From Ficedula albicollis (lineage: Eukaryota > Chordata > Aves > Passeriformes > Muscicapidae): a stretch of 64,000 nt of DNA. The notes under the pieces were generated by a model, which was not told where the DNA came from, did no database searches, and saw nothing but the letters and a program-made list of their open reading frames with translations. Both the position numbers and the translations under genes were made by a program. This document shows positions 29,219-41,900 of this stretch, piece after piece; positions within the stretch are counted from its first letter, which is position 1; each line of letters begins with the position of its first letter. The DNA lies in contig NC_021674.1 of assembly GCF_000247815.1 (NCBI RefSeq), positions 26,352,331 through 26,416,330 of the forward strand, given 5' to 3'.

Positions 29219-32200
29219 TTGAAGTCTTGCAAGAAGATTCAAAACCCAAGGAAGAAATTTCTCATGCTGATCAAGAATTACATGGAAACAGACTCAAACA
29301 GCTTGACAGCACCAACAGTAAAACAATTGCCAGACACTAGAGCTGCCATATGTGGTGCTTGTGTTATGTTTGGAGAAACTCCATCAGAGAAACAGCTACT
29401 TCACAGCTTTGTTCTCATGTTCTGTTAGCACCTTGCATCTTCTAAAATTCTTGCTAGAGAATAGAAGTGCTTAATTCATAGCTCCCCTACAAAAAACAGA
29501 TGAGGTATTTTCTCACTGTTCACAGCATAATGCCACTGTAACATTTTACTGTCAGAATCTAAAACCACCTACTCATTCCCACACAAGGAATCAAAAACAA
29601 ACCAATTAATCCCACAAGACCTACAGAAGAAAAACTTAACTACATATTCCCAAATACACACAGGCATTAACCAGATGTTAAGGAGAACTGGATGACCAAA
29701 CATCCTTGGGGACTCAGACCACTAAGCCCTGCTGTAGAGGATTCAGCCCCACTTCAAAGGGATCTATGGGTTGTTTATAAAAGATGCCTTGATTAAAGAA
29801 GGTGTCTCCAGACAGCATCCTGCCTATGAACAGCCAGAAAATACAAGATTGATATAATCTGCTTCTCCACTGTCTATTCTATCTGGCTGGCAGAATTAAG
29901 GTGCAAGCTAAAATTCCCAGCTGACATGGTTAGACAAAGATGCCACAACCCTTCAGAAACAGCTGCTTGTTAAGCTGCCCTTTGGAATTCATGGCCCACC
30001 AGAAAAACACCAAGGCAATTGTGTGCTCATACCTAAAAGTCACTAGCTGGAATTTGGTTGAGTGGATTACAACGAAATAGAGATATATGCTTGTGGAGAG
30101 CCATTCTCCTCCAGAACTGCCCCTTTCCTCCACAGAAATGCTTCTATATCCTGAAATTAGGACTCTCTAATACATAGAAATGTTATGGGGCCTTATGCAG
30201 AATCCAAAGAAGAAAAACCTGTATTTGCTTAGCCCTCAAAAAGCTTTTTAATCCTTTTCTGTAACCTAAAGCAATTTCTAGAACAACTTTGAGAAGGGTT
30301 GAATGACACACTGTATTATGCAATGAAGTACCATGCAATGTATATCAGGACTGCACCTTCAGCCTGTTTCCATGTACCAAAAATGTTCAGTCATCAGTTA
30401 ACAGCCTGCCTCATTCCCTCAGTGAAGGCAATTTTTTACCACTAGGTAGAAATTCCAGCTCAGAAGCAGCTTCCCACTTATTGAAAGGAATACAAAGCCA
30501 ATAAGGTAATATAAAAAAATCAGCTCCTATTGTATCACTATATACCCACTAATGGCAAGCTGAATTTTTATTAAAGTTTTACTGGAAAGAAACCTGCAGT
30601 AACAGTAAATCAGATGGTGATGGTATATAAAAAATACCACTTGTTCTGATATGCAACATTTTGTACCTTACACATACTGTGCAGTATCTTATTACACAGC
30701 TTGATGTGCAATTCCTTTACCCATTTTCAATGAAATAAATTTAATGGAAATTAGGTCTCTGACTACTATATTTGACTACTATATTTGCATCTCTAAATCA
30801 AATGAGGAACAATACTTGGGAGAAAGAGATACTATACTGCATCAAGAAGTGTGACAAAAACTGACTGTTAATTTGAATCAAAATTTTATAGATTCTTCTA
30901 TAGATTTTGGTTTGGGTTTTTTCTTATCAGATTATTGATTTATTCAGCATTCCTAGTTTTACCAGTTTTATAAATACAGCATTTTTCAAATGCAAATGTA
31001 CTTTCAGATATAGTTGTTCTCCAAATCCTGTTGACCCATCTTCTTGACAAAATGCCCAACAAGAAGCTGGATATGCCTTAATCTTGGGCAGAACTGGGAT
31101 AATATATCATAGCCCATACATGTTCAAGTAATAACAAATTGAACTGATAGTTTGATGTATGAAGTGCTCACTAAATGTCAAAATTCCTATCTAACTTTAA
31201 TCAATGCTGAAAGCTGACCGATTATACAGAGGAAATGTTTACACAAGGAAAACAGCTGCATAGCCCAAAGTATTAAGTACTGGTATGAAACTTACACACA
31301 CACATAAAATGTTGTGGAAAACTTTGAATGGACCTTGAGGGGAAAAAAATCCCATATGAAAACTCTGCTCTATTTGTTTTCCAAACTAATTCCTTCACTA
31401 AAACACTTTGTGGGTCAAACTCTTGTCTTGGTGTGCCCTGGTCATACAGGTACCAAAAGATTGCACTCGGAAAGGGCACACAGAGAGACAAGCCATCTCC
31501 CAGGAGTCTACATATGCCACAGCTCTTTTCACTGAGTTCCAATCCCAACCTGACACCAACTTCCTCATCAGCCTTGGACAAATCAGCTGAGTGGTTCTCA
31601 TTTATCCATCTGGTGTGGGATTGTGCTCAGTGACAGAAGCGTGCACTTGTGTTCCACACACTTTTACTGTTCCTAGTCCTACCATTTTCTCTCTCAGTCC
31701 AAATGGGGACATTTTCATTATGAATATAAAGGCAGGAATAAAGCCAGAGCATATGGCACTTTATGGTTGAGCAGTGTTTATGGAATTGCATCTCACAGCT
31801 AGCATGTGACAGGCACATTTGTCAAAACATGGCTAACCTGTATATTCACCTCTAAGGAATCTTCATGTCCTTGCAATATATAGTCTCACACTGGAAAGGA
31901 TTTGAAACTTTCAATTATTTGCTTAAGTAAACTTAAACTTAAAAAAAACCCCAACTCCCTGGCCCCCAGCTGTTTCTGAAAAAAAAACCAAAACACAAAA
32001 CAATCTTCAGAAATATTTCATAGAATAAAAAAGCATGGAGATTGCAAGCTGGTTTATAACCTTAATATTTGCATGATCATTTGTTTTTAATTCAGCTAAG
32101 ATAAATAATTTTTAAAGTTTTCTCTTTTATAATGGATATGACACTCTTTAAAAACTGTTTTTTTCTTTTGAATTCATGCGTCATAATACCCGGTCATCTA

Positions 32201-32851
32201 TTTTTTCCCTCAACTATCAGTAGTGCACTTACTCCAAGTTCACCAGTAAAAAATGCTTCTATGTTACTCAAGAAATCTGGACCCCCAAAAAAGGAGGGAG
32301 GGAAGGGTTGTGAATATTAGCAGCAAAAACTTGAGAAACAAATTGCATTTGCTGTTCTCTACAGTTTTCCTAGGAGCTTCAAAGATTCACTCACACAGTT
32401 CACTGTCTGCAATGTTTTAGAATTTGCCACAGAAAGTAAATTTGAATACTTTGACTTCTAGAACCTGAATTCTGCTGCCCTCACTAACAGGGACTTTTTT
32501 CTTTAGCTTTTCTTTAGACACCTTTTTCTTTAGCGGGAGTTTCTTTGCCCAGTGCCTCCACAACAACACTGCAGGATGCCACAAATTTATATAAATCCAT
32601 ACTGATCTACTTACCTGTCCACTTTTTCTAAGCTAGGCTGGGAAATGTGCCAGTTTGGCGAGTCTCTGAATTTGTATTTCACATACTCTGATGATAATGC
32701 AGCAATTAGTGTTACTAATATCTCATTATCCAAACAAGGATCTATTTTAAAGTAGAGCAACTCAGTCACAGCTTCAGGTTCACTTCAAATTCAGGCTGAC
32801 ACTTCATAAACAAAATATGATCTATCAAAGATTTCTTTGGAACTCTAATAA

Positions 32852-32876
32852 CAAACCAAACCAAACCAAACCAAAC
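32852..32876 (+). repeat. Short (CAAAC)n tract
   Basis: Five CAAAC units in intergenic DNA. Confidence 0.85.
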
Positions 32877-35099
32877 GAACAACTGAAAATCAGTAGAACA
32901 ACTGTTCCCTTGTATCACTTTTTTTTTTACTTCCCATCCTTTAGGAAACAATGCTTTTGAAAGCCATAAAATGAAAGCTATTCATCACTGAAATACCATG
33001 TCACCACTTTTTCAAAAACCTCCCACAGAAAGACAGAAAATGTAAGATGTCAGAGTAAAGTCTTTGCTTAATCCAATTAGCATTTAAATATTTTAATCAA
33101 TAAAATATGGCAATTGGACTGGGCTAGAAGCCAACTCCCTGAGAGCCATGCCTTTTGTCACACATAGTCTTACTTGCACTGCTGTGTTACTGAACAGTAG
33201 TAAACATATCAGAACAGTAAATATCCATTACACAATCTGGCAACTGTATTAACTTTAAATCTTTACCTTCTATGGCAGCAAAAGGAACGACCAAAAATCA
33301 ACAGCAAGTAATGATTTCCTGGAGACTGGGCTGGTTATGATATATTTAAGATGCATGTGATGGGACCCATTAGCCAGTAGAAAATGGCAAATGGGAGTTC
33401 TGTGTGTTTGCATGTGACCTGAAACAGTTAACAATGCTGATATTGGATCATCAGCACCATGATGATGCAGAAAACAAACCCTCCTCAACATTTGTTTTCC
33501 CAATAGCAGCTGGCAGATAAGCACACAGCAAGTGCATTTGCTGGAAGTGCTGATGCCTAATGAGTCACTAACATTGCTAAGTTCAGTTTGCATCTTTTAG
33601 TGCAAAGAGAGAGAGAGAAAGGAAGGAGTAGTTTTGAGAGGTTTTCTACTAGAAAGCTAGTCTGAAAATGGCTGCCTAATTAGGTAGTTATTTGGTCATC
33701 AAGTCACCAGTGCCTGAAAAATCTACTTGCTGTTTATCACAAATGAATGCAAAAAAGGCAAAAAAATCAAATGTCAGTGATACCTTCCTGAACCATGTAA
33801 CAAAGCAACCTTTTACTAGCAATACCCACATGGAAAATACTTCATCCATCTCTTTCTTCACTTGCTTGGCAAAAATTCAGATTCTTCCAGGTTCCTTGAA
33901 CACAGCTTTTTCTGTTGCCCTTAAGTGCAAGAAGTAAGCACACTAAGTAACACTGCCAACACAGCACTTGCGTTTGCTGCATTAGCCAGACATGATGAAT
34001 ACACATTCTGCAAAGTGAACTATCGCCTCTCACATAAAAGTTGATAGAAAACCAGTTCCTGATGAATTTCAGATGACAACTTCATCCATAAAAGCACACA
34101 CCTGGGATGAAGACAAGCAGTTCAAAACCAATTGATCTTCATATGAGGCACGGCTATAACCTCCATGAAAACATTTGGGTCTGTTATTTGTAAGGGCTGC
34201 CATCAGGCTTTCTCATATTGTCTAATCAGTTCTGCTGACTGGGAGAGCAAAGACTGGGAGAGCAAAAATACTTTTGCTTAATAGCAAACCTCAGTGTGAT
34301 GCAGCAATGTTTTCATTCTCTCATGGTATCCAGGGAGGGTTTTCCTGTCACCACTATTCCCTTTTGCACCAGGCCACATTTATTTTCTAAACCAGTGATC
34401 TAGTGAGAAACTCTTAAGCAAAGGAGATACATGCTCATGATCCCATGCTGAACCAGTGCTCACTGAATAGACAGTTCTATTAACTAACAGGTAGGTCAGT
34501 GCCTGGGGAGCAACATGCCAAAAACCACTCTTGGATTCTCCAACATCCAGAGAAAATGACAGAAAAAGGCACATCTTTAGGCTGGATATACTTACACAAA
34601 ATCAGGAAGCCTGGTTCCAATCCAAGAAAAACAATGATTTGTCAAGGGGATTTCTAAAGACTTTGGTAGCTCCCAAATTTTATTCACAGCATAGAGGCCC
34701 TATCATAAACAAGATTTTGACATTATAGATATAAAGAGCTTGTGCTATCTTCCAATGAATAATGAATCTCTCACACTGGGGAACCTCATGTATCTAGGAA
34801 ACTTTCAGCTTTTATTAGGAAAATAAAGCAACATGGTTCATTGCACTACTTTGAACAGCTGTCTTTCAGCTTTTGCATATAGCTTTAATGACCACTGATA
34901 ATACAAAGGCACCAGCCATTCTTGCTCAGAGCTGTAGGGAAATTGGCAGAGGGTCATGGCCTAAGTGTCTCTGGGTGGAGCAGAAATGGAATATTTGTAC
35001 AATCTGAGGCACTGCAGAGAGATGGGCTGATGATAGGAGTGATGCCAGAACAAGCAGGTACAAGACTTACCATCTGAAACCTGTACATCTCTTATTTTG

Positions 35100-35154
35100 A
35101 AAAAAACAAAAAACAAATAAAAACAAACAAACAAAAAACAAAACAAAGCAAAAG
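35100..35154 (+). repeat. A-rich (AAAC)n low-complexity tract
   Basis: Mostly A with scattered C in an AAAC/AAAAAC pattern; no coding signal. Confidence 0.8.
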
Positions 35155-37297
35155 ATTTGAAGGCTTTGGTGCAAGTTTGGGCCATTTTCAAGAAAAACTG
35201 AATGCAAAGTGGTCAGTGACATCCTTGTATAGAAGACAAATCTTTCTGGTTATTATTCTGCTGATGAAGGAACAGAATGAACCAAAGAGGGAAAAAAACA
35301 CCACCACATTTCTACAAGTAAACAATTAAAACAGTCTTAATGCTGAATTATTTCCAAATGATCATTCTTGAATGGTCCTTTTTCCAGCTTCTGCAGCAGG
35401 AAGAGCAGAGTTTAAAAAAAAAAAACAACAAAACAACATGGGAAAAAAATGGGAGAACACCCTGACACAAAAAGGACTCTTCAACCCCGTTTTAACTTTC
35501 ATCTGATTGGCTTCTCCAGTCACAGTGACATTATGGAGCTAATCTGTTCTCTTAATACTCTGCACCAAAATGTTGCTTACACTTAGCTCAGGAATAGTTC
35601 TGGCCAATGAACACACAAAGGAACAGCAAGGACAGTGTAAGAATTCAGCAGTACCAAGGAAAATTCTAACCCTACGAAATTTGGCAGCACAAATCTCTTA
35701 TGTAACCTGTGATTTAGAGGACAGGTTGATCATCTGGGAATATTACTGTGTTCTTCTCAGTACATTAAACAAAATTGGCAATTTTCCATTACAAATTTTC
35801 TTTTGTTTTTCACTGCATAATGTCTCAGGAAAGACATCCCATGATTACAAAACATTTTTAGCATCCACAATATGCTTTTATATGACAATTCAATTATACT
35901 GAGGGTGTATATAAGTTTAATAGCTACCCTTAAGTGCTTCTCTGCCAAGGCTGCCTTGAACTGTGGTGCATCTCTGAGGTTCAGGAGATGGATGCCTTAT
36001 GATCTAAATTTAAAGCACTGAGACTTCAAAATAAGGGTTGGGAAATGAGCTTTTCTGAAAGTTGAGTATTATATCAGCAATGTTTTCAGATCTCTGGAAC
36101 TGATACTCTCCTGAAGCTGAGGAGCTTTGAGAGCCACAGATGAAAGCTTCTGAGCATGCAAATACCACTAGAAAAACAAAAATTTGTATCCACCATGAAA
36201 AAAACCCCACCAAATCAAAACCTGTCCTTCTACAACAAAAACAGATTCTAACATGCAAAAGCAGTTGTCCAGTGATAAGACATAAATGTACAAAAGCTCA
36301 ATTCACAAAATAATTATGAGCCAAGCACCACATTATTTAAATCCCTATTATTCTTCAATCCTCAATCCTCCAAAAGGAGGTATTCATTCAATGTCAATAT
36401 TTATAGAGTGCAATAAACATTCAATTCATACCAATTCATTCAAGAATTATGATGTCATGCTTTTGGAATAGAGATACTGGCCAGTTTTAGAAGAGAAGTT
36501 TTATTCATAGAATAGTAAAAAATCAATTAATCTTATAGCACATATCCATAAAGGGTGAAGAGTTCAGGGATTATTGGAGAACCTGCCACCTGAAATTGTC
36601 AAACACACTTCTGAAAAGATTTACTGCAAAACTTGAAGCCAGTTACAGACATTTTCTTCTCAGTCATATAAAGGATGTGTCATAGAGATATACACTAATA
36701 TGAGAATTCCTTGATGTGTTAGAAAACAAGTGGCCACCATCAGACTATGTATGACCAGCTAGCTAATCCATGTACCTCCATGCAGGTGTTACAGTAGGAA
36801 AAGCTTTTACAAAAAAAAGCAGCAGCATTCCTCTCTTTTTTTGGGAGGCCCAGTTCATTCCACTATCCTGGAAAACCTTCTCAGCAAATATAAAATGCCA
36901 AAAATAATTACTTCTTTAGGAACTTCAGGAAGCCAACACGTTTGAAAGAGAAACTTTGGTGATAAATGCTCAACAATGGATAGTTAAGGATGACAGGAAA
37001 TGTCAGACAATCCCTTTTAGAGGGCTACTCTCAGAACAACTACAGCTTGACTATATGCTCAGTGTTCTTCATTTTGCCCCACAGAAAGAAGTCATTTTTT
37101 CAGTTTCCATTAATGATGCAGTTCCCTCTGTAATAATATGAGAACAAAAGGAAACCCAGAACAGAGTATCTGTTCATAGTGAAATTCCCATTGATAGTTT
37201 TTCTGTAACAGCTGAAAGACAGTTGCAGAAGCATGAAATTGCCAAGAGGAGGTTGCAGGGAGGAGTAAACACTTAAATAGGTCTAGTAAAAACTCCA

Positions 37298-37390
37298 CCA
37301 TGAATTAAGAATTAATAATTCTTTGCTCTAAATTAAGAATTAATTCAGAATGAAGAATTAACCATGAATTAAGAATGAATGATTCTTTAT
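37298..37390 (+). repeat. Imperfect 64-bp tandem duplication
   Basis: CCATGAATTAAGAATTAATA at 37298 recurs as CCATGAATTAAGAATGAATG at 37362, each followed by ATTCTTT. The unit itself is built of smaller AATTAAGAATTAAT repeats. Confidence 0.7.
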
Positions 37391-37740
37391 TCTTAAAATA
37401 CATGCAGAAGGAGTAATTATTACGCTCCATAACAGAAATTACTTTAATAGGTAGAAACTAAGCAAAGGGCAAAAGAATTGCAGAGCCACAGTCAACCTCT
37501 CATGTTCAGAGACTAACTTCTTGTATCAAACCAGAGCTGAAAAGCAGGCTGTCTGCTTTGATCTTTTAAATTTGACATGTACATAAACAATTACATCAAG
37601 TGTTTAAAAGACAGACTAACTTAGAAAATTATGAGACTGAGATATTTAGACAATGATGCTCATTATTTTATTGCCTTGGGATACCATATGTAAAGTCTCC
37701 TTGGAGGCTAACAAGAGAATAGCTGATCAATCCTAACACC

Positions 37741-38285
37741 TGTGCTGCTTTTGGATGGGGTGGTGTTAGCTTTCTTCACTGTTAGTGGCTCACTGGTGCT
37801 GTGCTCTGGATTAGTGCTGAACACAGAGTTGATAACACAGAGATGTGCTTGTTACTGCTGAGCAGGGCTTACACAGAGCCAAGGCCTTTTGGTACTGCCA
37901 CACTGGTGAGCAAGCTGGGGCTATTTGGGAGGCTGGGAGGAGACACAGCCAGGACAGGTGACCCCAACTGACCAAAGGGATAGTCCAGACCATATGACAC
38001 CATGCTCAGTGGTAAAGTGGGAGGAACAAGGGACATTCTGAGTGATGAGTTTATCTTCACAAACCATAACAGGTGATGGGGCCCTGCTCTCCTGAAGATG
38101 GCTGAACACCTGCCTGCCCATGGGAAGTAGTGAATTAATTCTTGGTTTGGTTTTCCCCATTAAACTGTCTTTATCCCACAGATTTTCAAGCTTTTACCCT
38201 TCCAATTCTGTCCCCAGTCCTGACGGTGGGGGAGTGAGGGAGCAGCTCCGTAAGGCTTAGTTGCTGGTTGGGGCCAAACCACAAT
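37741..38285 (-). mobile_element. Solo LTR of an endogenous retrovirus, just downstream of CRIPT
   Basis: Read on the minus strand, the element opens TGTGGTTTGGCCCCAACCAG, followed by CAACTAAGCC and a CTCCCTCACTCCCCC stretch. It continues with GGGATAAAGACAGTTTAATG, TTCACTACTTCCCATGGGCA, CCTTTGGTCAGTTGGGGTCA and CAGCACA at the end. I recognise this pattern as an abundant avian (songbird-type) retroviral LTR. It is about 540 bp, starts TG and ends CA. No internal gag, pol or env sequence adjoins it and no clear target-site duplication is visible, so it is an old solo LTR. It has the same orientation as CRIPT. Confidence 0.75.
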
Positions 38286-38857
38286 GATGCCAAAGAAAGA
38301 ACTGGCAGGGCAACACACCAGATTTCACTAGCTTAACAATTTGTGATTTAACCAACCGTACTGTAGTCAGAAACAAAATACAACAGGAAAATTCATTCAA
38401 ATCTAAAGAGCGAGCTCATAATAGTTTGGGATGAGAATAATTATAAATACTTATAGGCATACAATTAAGATACTTTAATGAGGTGATACAAGTTCATAGT
38501 TTATACATCTAAAAATTACCATGACATAAGAACACTTGTTCTAGGGGAAAAAAAGTATTCATCTCAAAGATCTGTCTTCTGAAGGTAAGATAGTTTCCAT
38601 CTCTGCACTTGGATCTTCTCCTTCCCTTTGAACTGCATCAGCTGCTGAAAGCCATTACCTTTAAATACCGGTTAATATTAGTGCTAAAACAATAATAATC
38701 AAATAATATGTACATTTTAGGCAAGCAGGCTGTCTTTACATCTCATTCCAAGTAAATGTACTATCTTCCAGAAAGTAATATTCACAAATTATTTTAGAGA
38801 AAAGTTACTGTACAAAGACACAGAAGGCAAAGTTCATAAAAAGATTAGTCAATACAA
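38286..38857 (-). other. CRIPT: CRIPT 3' UTR and downstream flank
   Basis: This AT-rich stretch follows the CRIPT stop. No AATAAA on the minus strand was found between the stop and the LTR at 38285. The only canonical-type signal seen is ATTAAA at 38474-38479, which would give a 3' UTR of about 400 nt. The exact 3' end cannot be fixed from sequence alone. Confidence 0.45.
38474..38479 (-). terminator. CRIPT: Candidate CRIPT poly(A) signal (ATTAAA)
   Basis: Minus-strand ATTAAA about 380 nt downstream of the CRIPT stop codon. It is the only AATAAA or ATTAAA I found before the LTR. Inference only; transcript data would decide. Confidence 0.35.
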
Positions 38858-38922
38858 TTAGACAGACGTTTGCTTGTAGTTCTTCGTATCCAAGACCTTC
38901 TTGCCACACATTGAGCAGATGC
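38858..38922 (-). CDS. CRIPT: CRIPT coding exon 5 with stop
   Basis: This 65-nt terminal coding exon encodes (G)ICSMCGKKVLDTKNYKQTSV followed by TAA at 38858-38860. It holds the last cysteine pair and the QTSV PDZ-binding tail. The acceptor is CTTATAG. Confidence 0.96.
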
Positions 38923-41900
38923 CTATAAGCACACAAAAAATTATTTTAAAATTATTAAAATCTTTCCTCAAAAACATTGTTGCTATGTTTTTGTAAGAAT
39001 CTTTTCTAAGAAATTGTTCAAATGAGCTCTTATCGGCAATTTATCTGATCTCAGACGTTCTCAACAGATACTACAAACCTAGAAGTAATTTTGTAACTCC
39101 CAATACAAATTAATATGTGCAGTGTGTGTGTAATCCTTCCACTAAAGAGAATAAGCTCTATTTTGAGAGCATTACCATTCACAATACTGCTGGAAGCCTC
39201 TAGAATTTGCTGCAATGCTTGAAGACAGCCCGGAAAGGCTCACTTCTGACAAAAAGGTAAAAATGGTGTATTGTTAATCACTTTAAGTCCCGTAGCCAAA
39301 TGAGGCCTGAGATGGACAGAAAGTAGCAGGGCTAAGAAAATACAGTCACCAACAGACTGCTAAATGGGGCATTAACAGGGATGCTTCAGAGAACTGAGAA
39401 AGGTTAGAATATGTTTTCATAGAATTAAGGTATTCATAGAGCAGGAGTGAAAAACAATGAACATCAAGAATACTTGAGAGCTTGAAGTGAAAAACACTGA
39501 TATCCCAAAGGACTTTGCTCTAAACTCTGAGTGTCAAGTCAAACGGCCAGAGCACCAAAATGTACACAAGCTGGCAGAGGGGTGGGCTGTCTCAATCTTT
39601 CCCTCTCCTTTCAAAGGAGAAAGGTGCTAATTCTTTTATCTGGTATGAGCACACTTCAATTTACACAAACATTCAGCAGCAAACAAAAAATGTCAAGTGG
39701 CATCTACTCCTGATTTCTCCAACTTATGTGCTTTCATATACTGAGATCGTGACTGGACACGTATCTAGCAGTCCATTAGGGAAGAGAACAGCAGGGAACA
39801 TGCCACATGATTTACTCTGGAGACCAAAATTCAGCCCACTAAATATTGACTTCAGGTCTAAACTGAGGATTAATTAACTTGGGATTGCCTCTCAATTTCA
39901 GAGAAATGCAGCAGCGGAAGCACTGAGCTGTACGACTGCATTTGCTTCAAGGAGTATGCCCTAATGACATCTTTGATGGTCAGAGCTAGAACATAAAGCA
40001 CCTAGAAAGTTCTTACATTTATGAAGGTAACAGGTTCAACCTGGAACGATACCCAAACAGACACAGATCAAAACCTGAAGCCCACCCAAACCAGACATAA
40101 CTTTAAGAAAGAGTACAAGGTTCCACCATACAGGGTTCAGGCAGCCATCTGGGGAGGACCTAGCAGGCAACATTCCTACAGCAGGCTGCTAAACCCCTGA
40201 CTCAGTGACACAGCATGTAATTATTGAACAAATAATTTCATAAACAAAGCTTTCTACTGGCTAGCTGTAGCTGTACGTCTAAAAATCAGTTCACCTTATG
40301 TGCTATAAAAACTCCTTGGCATTAAATCATGCCACTGACTTCATGATGCTGTTTTTCCATCCAGGAATTTTGGATTTACCTATCTAAGGGGAGAGAAGAG
40401 AAGGGACCAAAAAAGGGACTGTAACAAGCAATTGAGTTTTGTAAGACCTGGGGTTTTTTTAATTAAGGAAAATCAAACTTCTTAGATGATAGTTCTCTAT
40501 GCAATTGCCAAGATTAAGTTCAGAGTTATTTTTCCAAATATTCAGATACCAGAAATATTCTAAAAGCAGCAGAATTATAGAATGAAAAAGGTTTAAAAGA
40601 ATCTCCTTCAGTCTCTAGTCCTGCCCCACCCAAAACAGCCAACTTGGATAAGGCTGGCTCAGGTCAAGTCATGCTCTGAATATCTCCTGTAAAGATTCCA
40701 CAATCTCTGATGGTACCTGGAATATTACTGGTGGTTACTAGAATATTTGATCACTCCCAGACTGAAAAATTGCTTTCCTTGTACATAATTAGAATTTTCC
40801 ACATTCTAACCCGTGTACACTATTTCTTATTCTATTACTGTGTACTTAAGAGTCTGACTCCATGCTCCCTGTGCCTGCCTATCAGTAGCTGAAGACAGCA
40901 ATTAAATCTCATCTTAGCCTTTGCCTCATAAATACAAATTCAAGTGTTGTACCTTCTCTCTTGTCCCAAGCCAAACTGGGGTATTTTGGCACTTTGTGAA
41001 ACTCACCTTTTTTATAGGCACATCCTTGACAATAGTGGGACCCTGGCTGATGGACAGAACTCTTACAAATCCGACATATTGCAAACTTGTTTTTTCCATA
41101 AGGATCAAACCTGGGAAAAAGTGAAAGTATTTTATTTATACACCTTGAAATGAAGTTTTTCTTTCTGCCTTATGCTAAAAAGTCTAAGCCAGAGAGCGCA
41201 GTCAGAAACTCCAGCCAAAACTGTACTTTAGAAAAGGAAACATACATGAATTATTTCTAACAGGCTACACAAAGTATGCAGAAAAGCTCCCACTTTCCCC
41301 ATTAAGAAACATTTCTTCCATCACAGACAACAACTTCAGGAAATCAGAACTAAAAATGTTTATTTTTACTAAAATACTACGTGACTTTGAACTTAAAACA
41401 CCTTCCAGCAGCATCTTGCCCCAGTGCAAACAGAAAGTCCTGCAGACATGAAGGAAATGCTCAAGAGATTGTCATGGCAATATTAGCACAGAAAATAAGT
41501 ATTCTTAGCTACAAAAGCATCAAATCCTAGCAATCCCAGTGAGACCTGCAGTAAAATAGTTGCCCACACTCTATGACTGAGCAGAAAGCACCCATGAAAT
41601 ATGTATGGATGTATTTTTACCGACAAATCAAATACCATAATCCCCTCAACTTTAATTTATTAAGTGTATTTTGGACAAGTTTGGAGTAGTAGCCCAGGAA
41701 TGCAGGAAACAGGCCTCAGTTAGTCTGCTAGTTGATGTTCTCAGCCAAAATCAGTTTTAAATACTAACCTTGCTTTCTTTGAGGTCAATGCCTTGTTTTC
41801 ATTTAATTTGCGACCACCGCTTTCTACAAAAAAAACCAAATCGATAACCAAATCAATTTCCCCATTCCAAGCACACTTCAAAAATCTTCATTTACAACTT

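Larger units (their letters stand above)
29219..37740. other. Intergenic, no gene recognised
   Basis: No exon recognised. It holds short A-rich and (CAAAC)n tracts, small tandem duplications (a 15-bp unit GACTGGGAGAGCAAA twice at about 34239, a 13-bp unit twice at about 30763), and the 64-bp duplication at 37298. Confidence 0.6.

Noticed and set aside
31560..31640. Possible L2-like fragment (CCTTGGACAAATCAGCTGAG...TTATCCATCTG)
   Set aside because: Too short and diverged to separate from chance by eye; a RepeatMasker search would decide.
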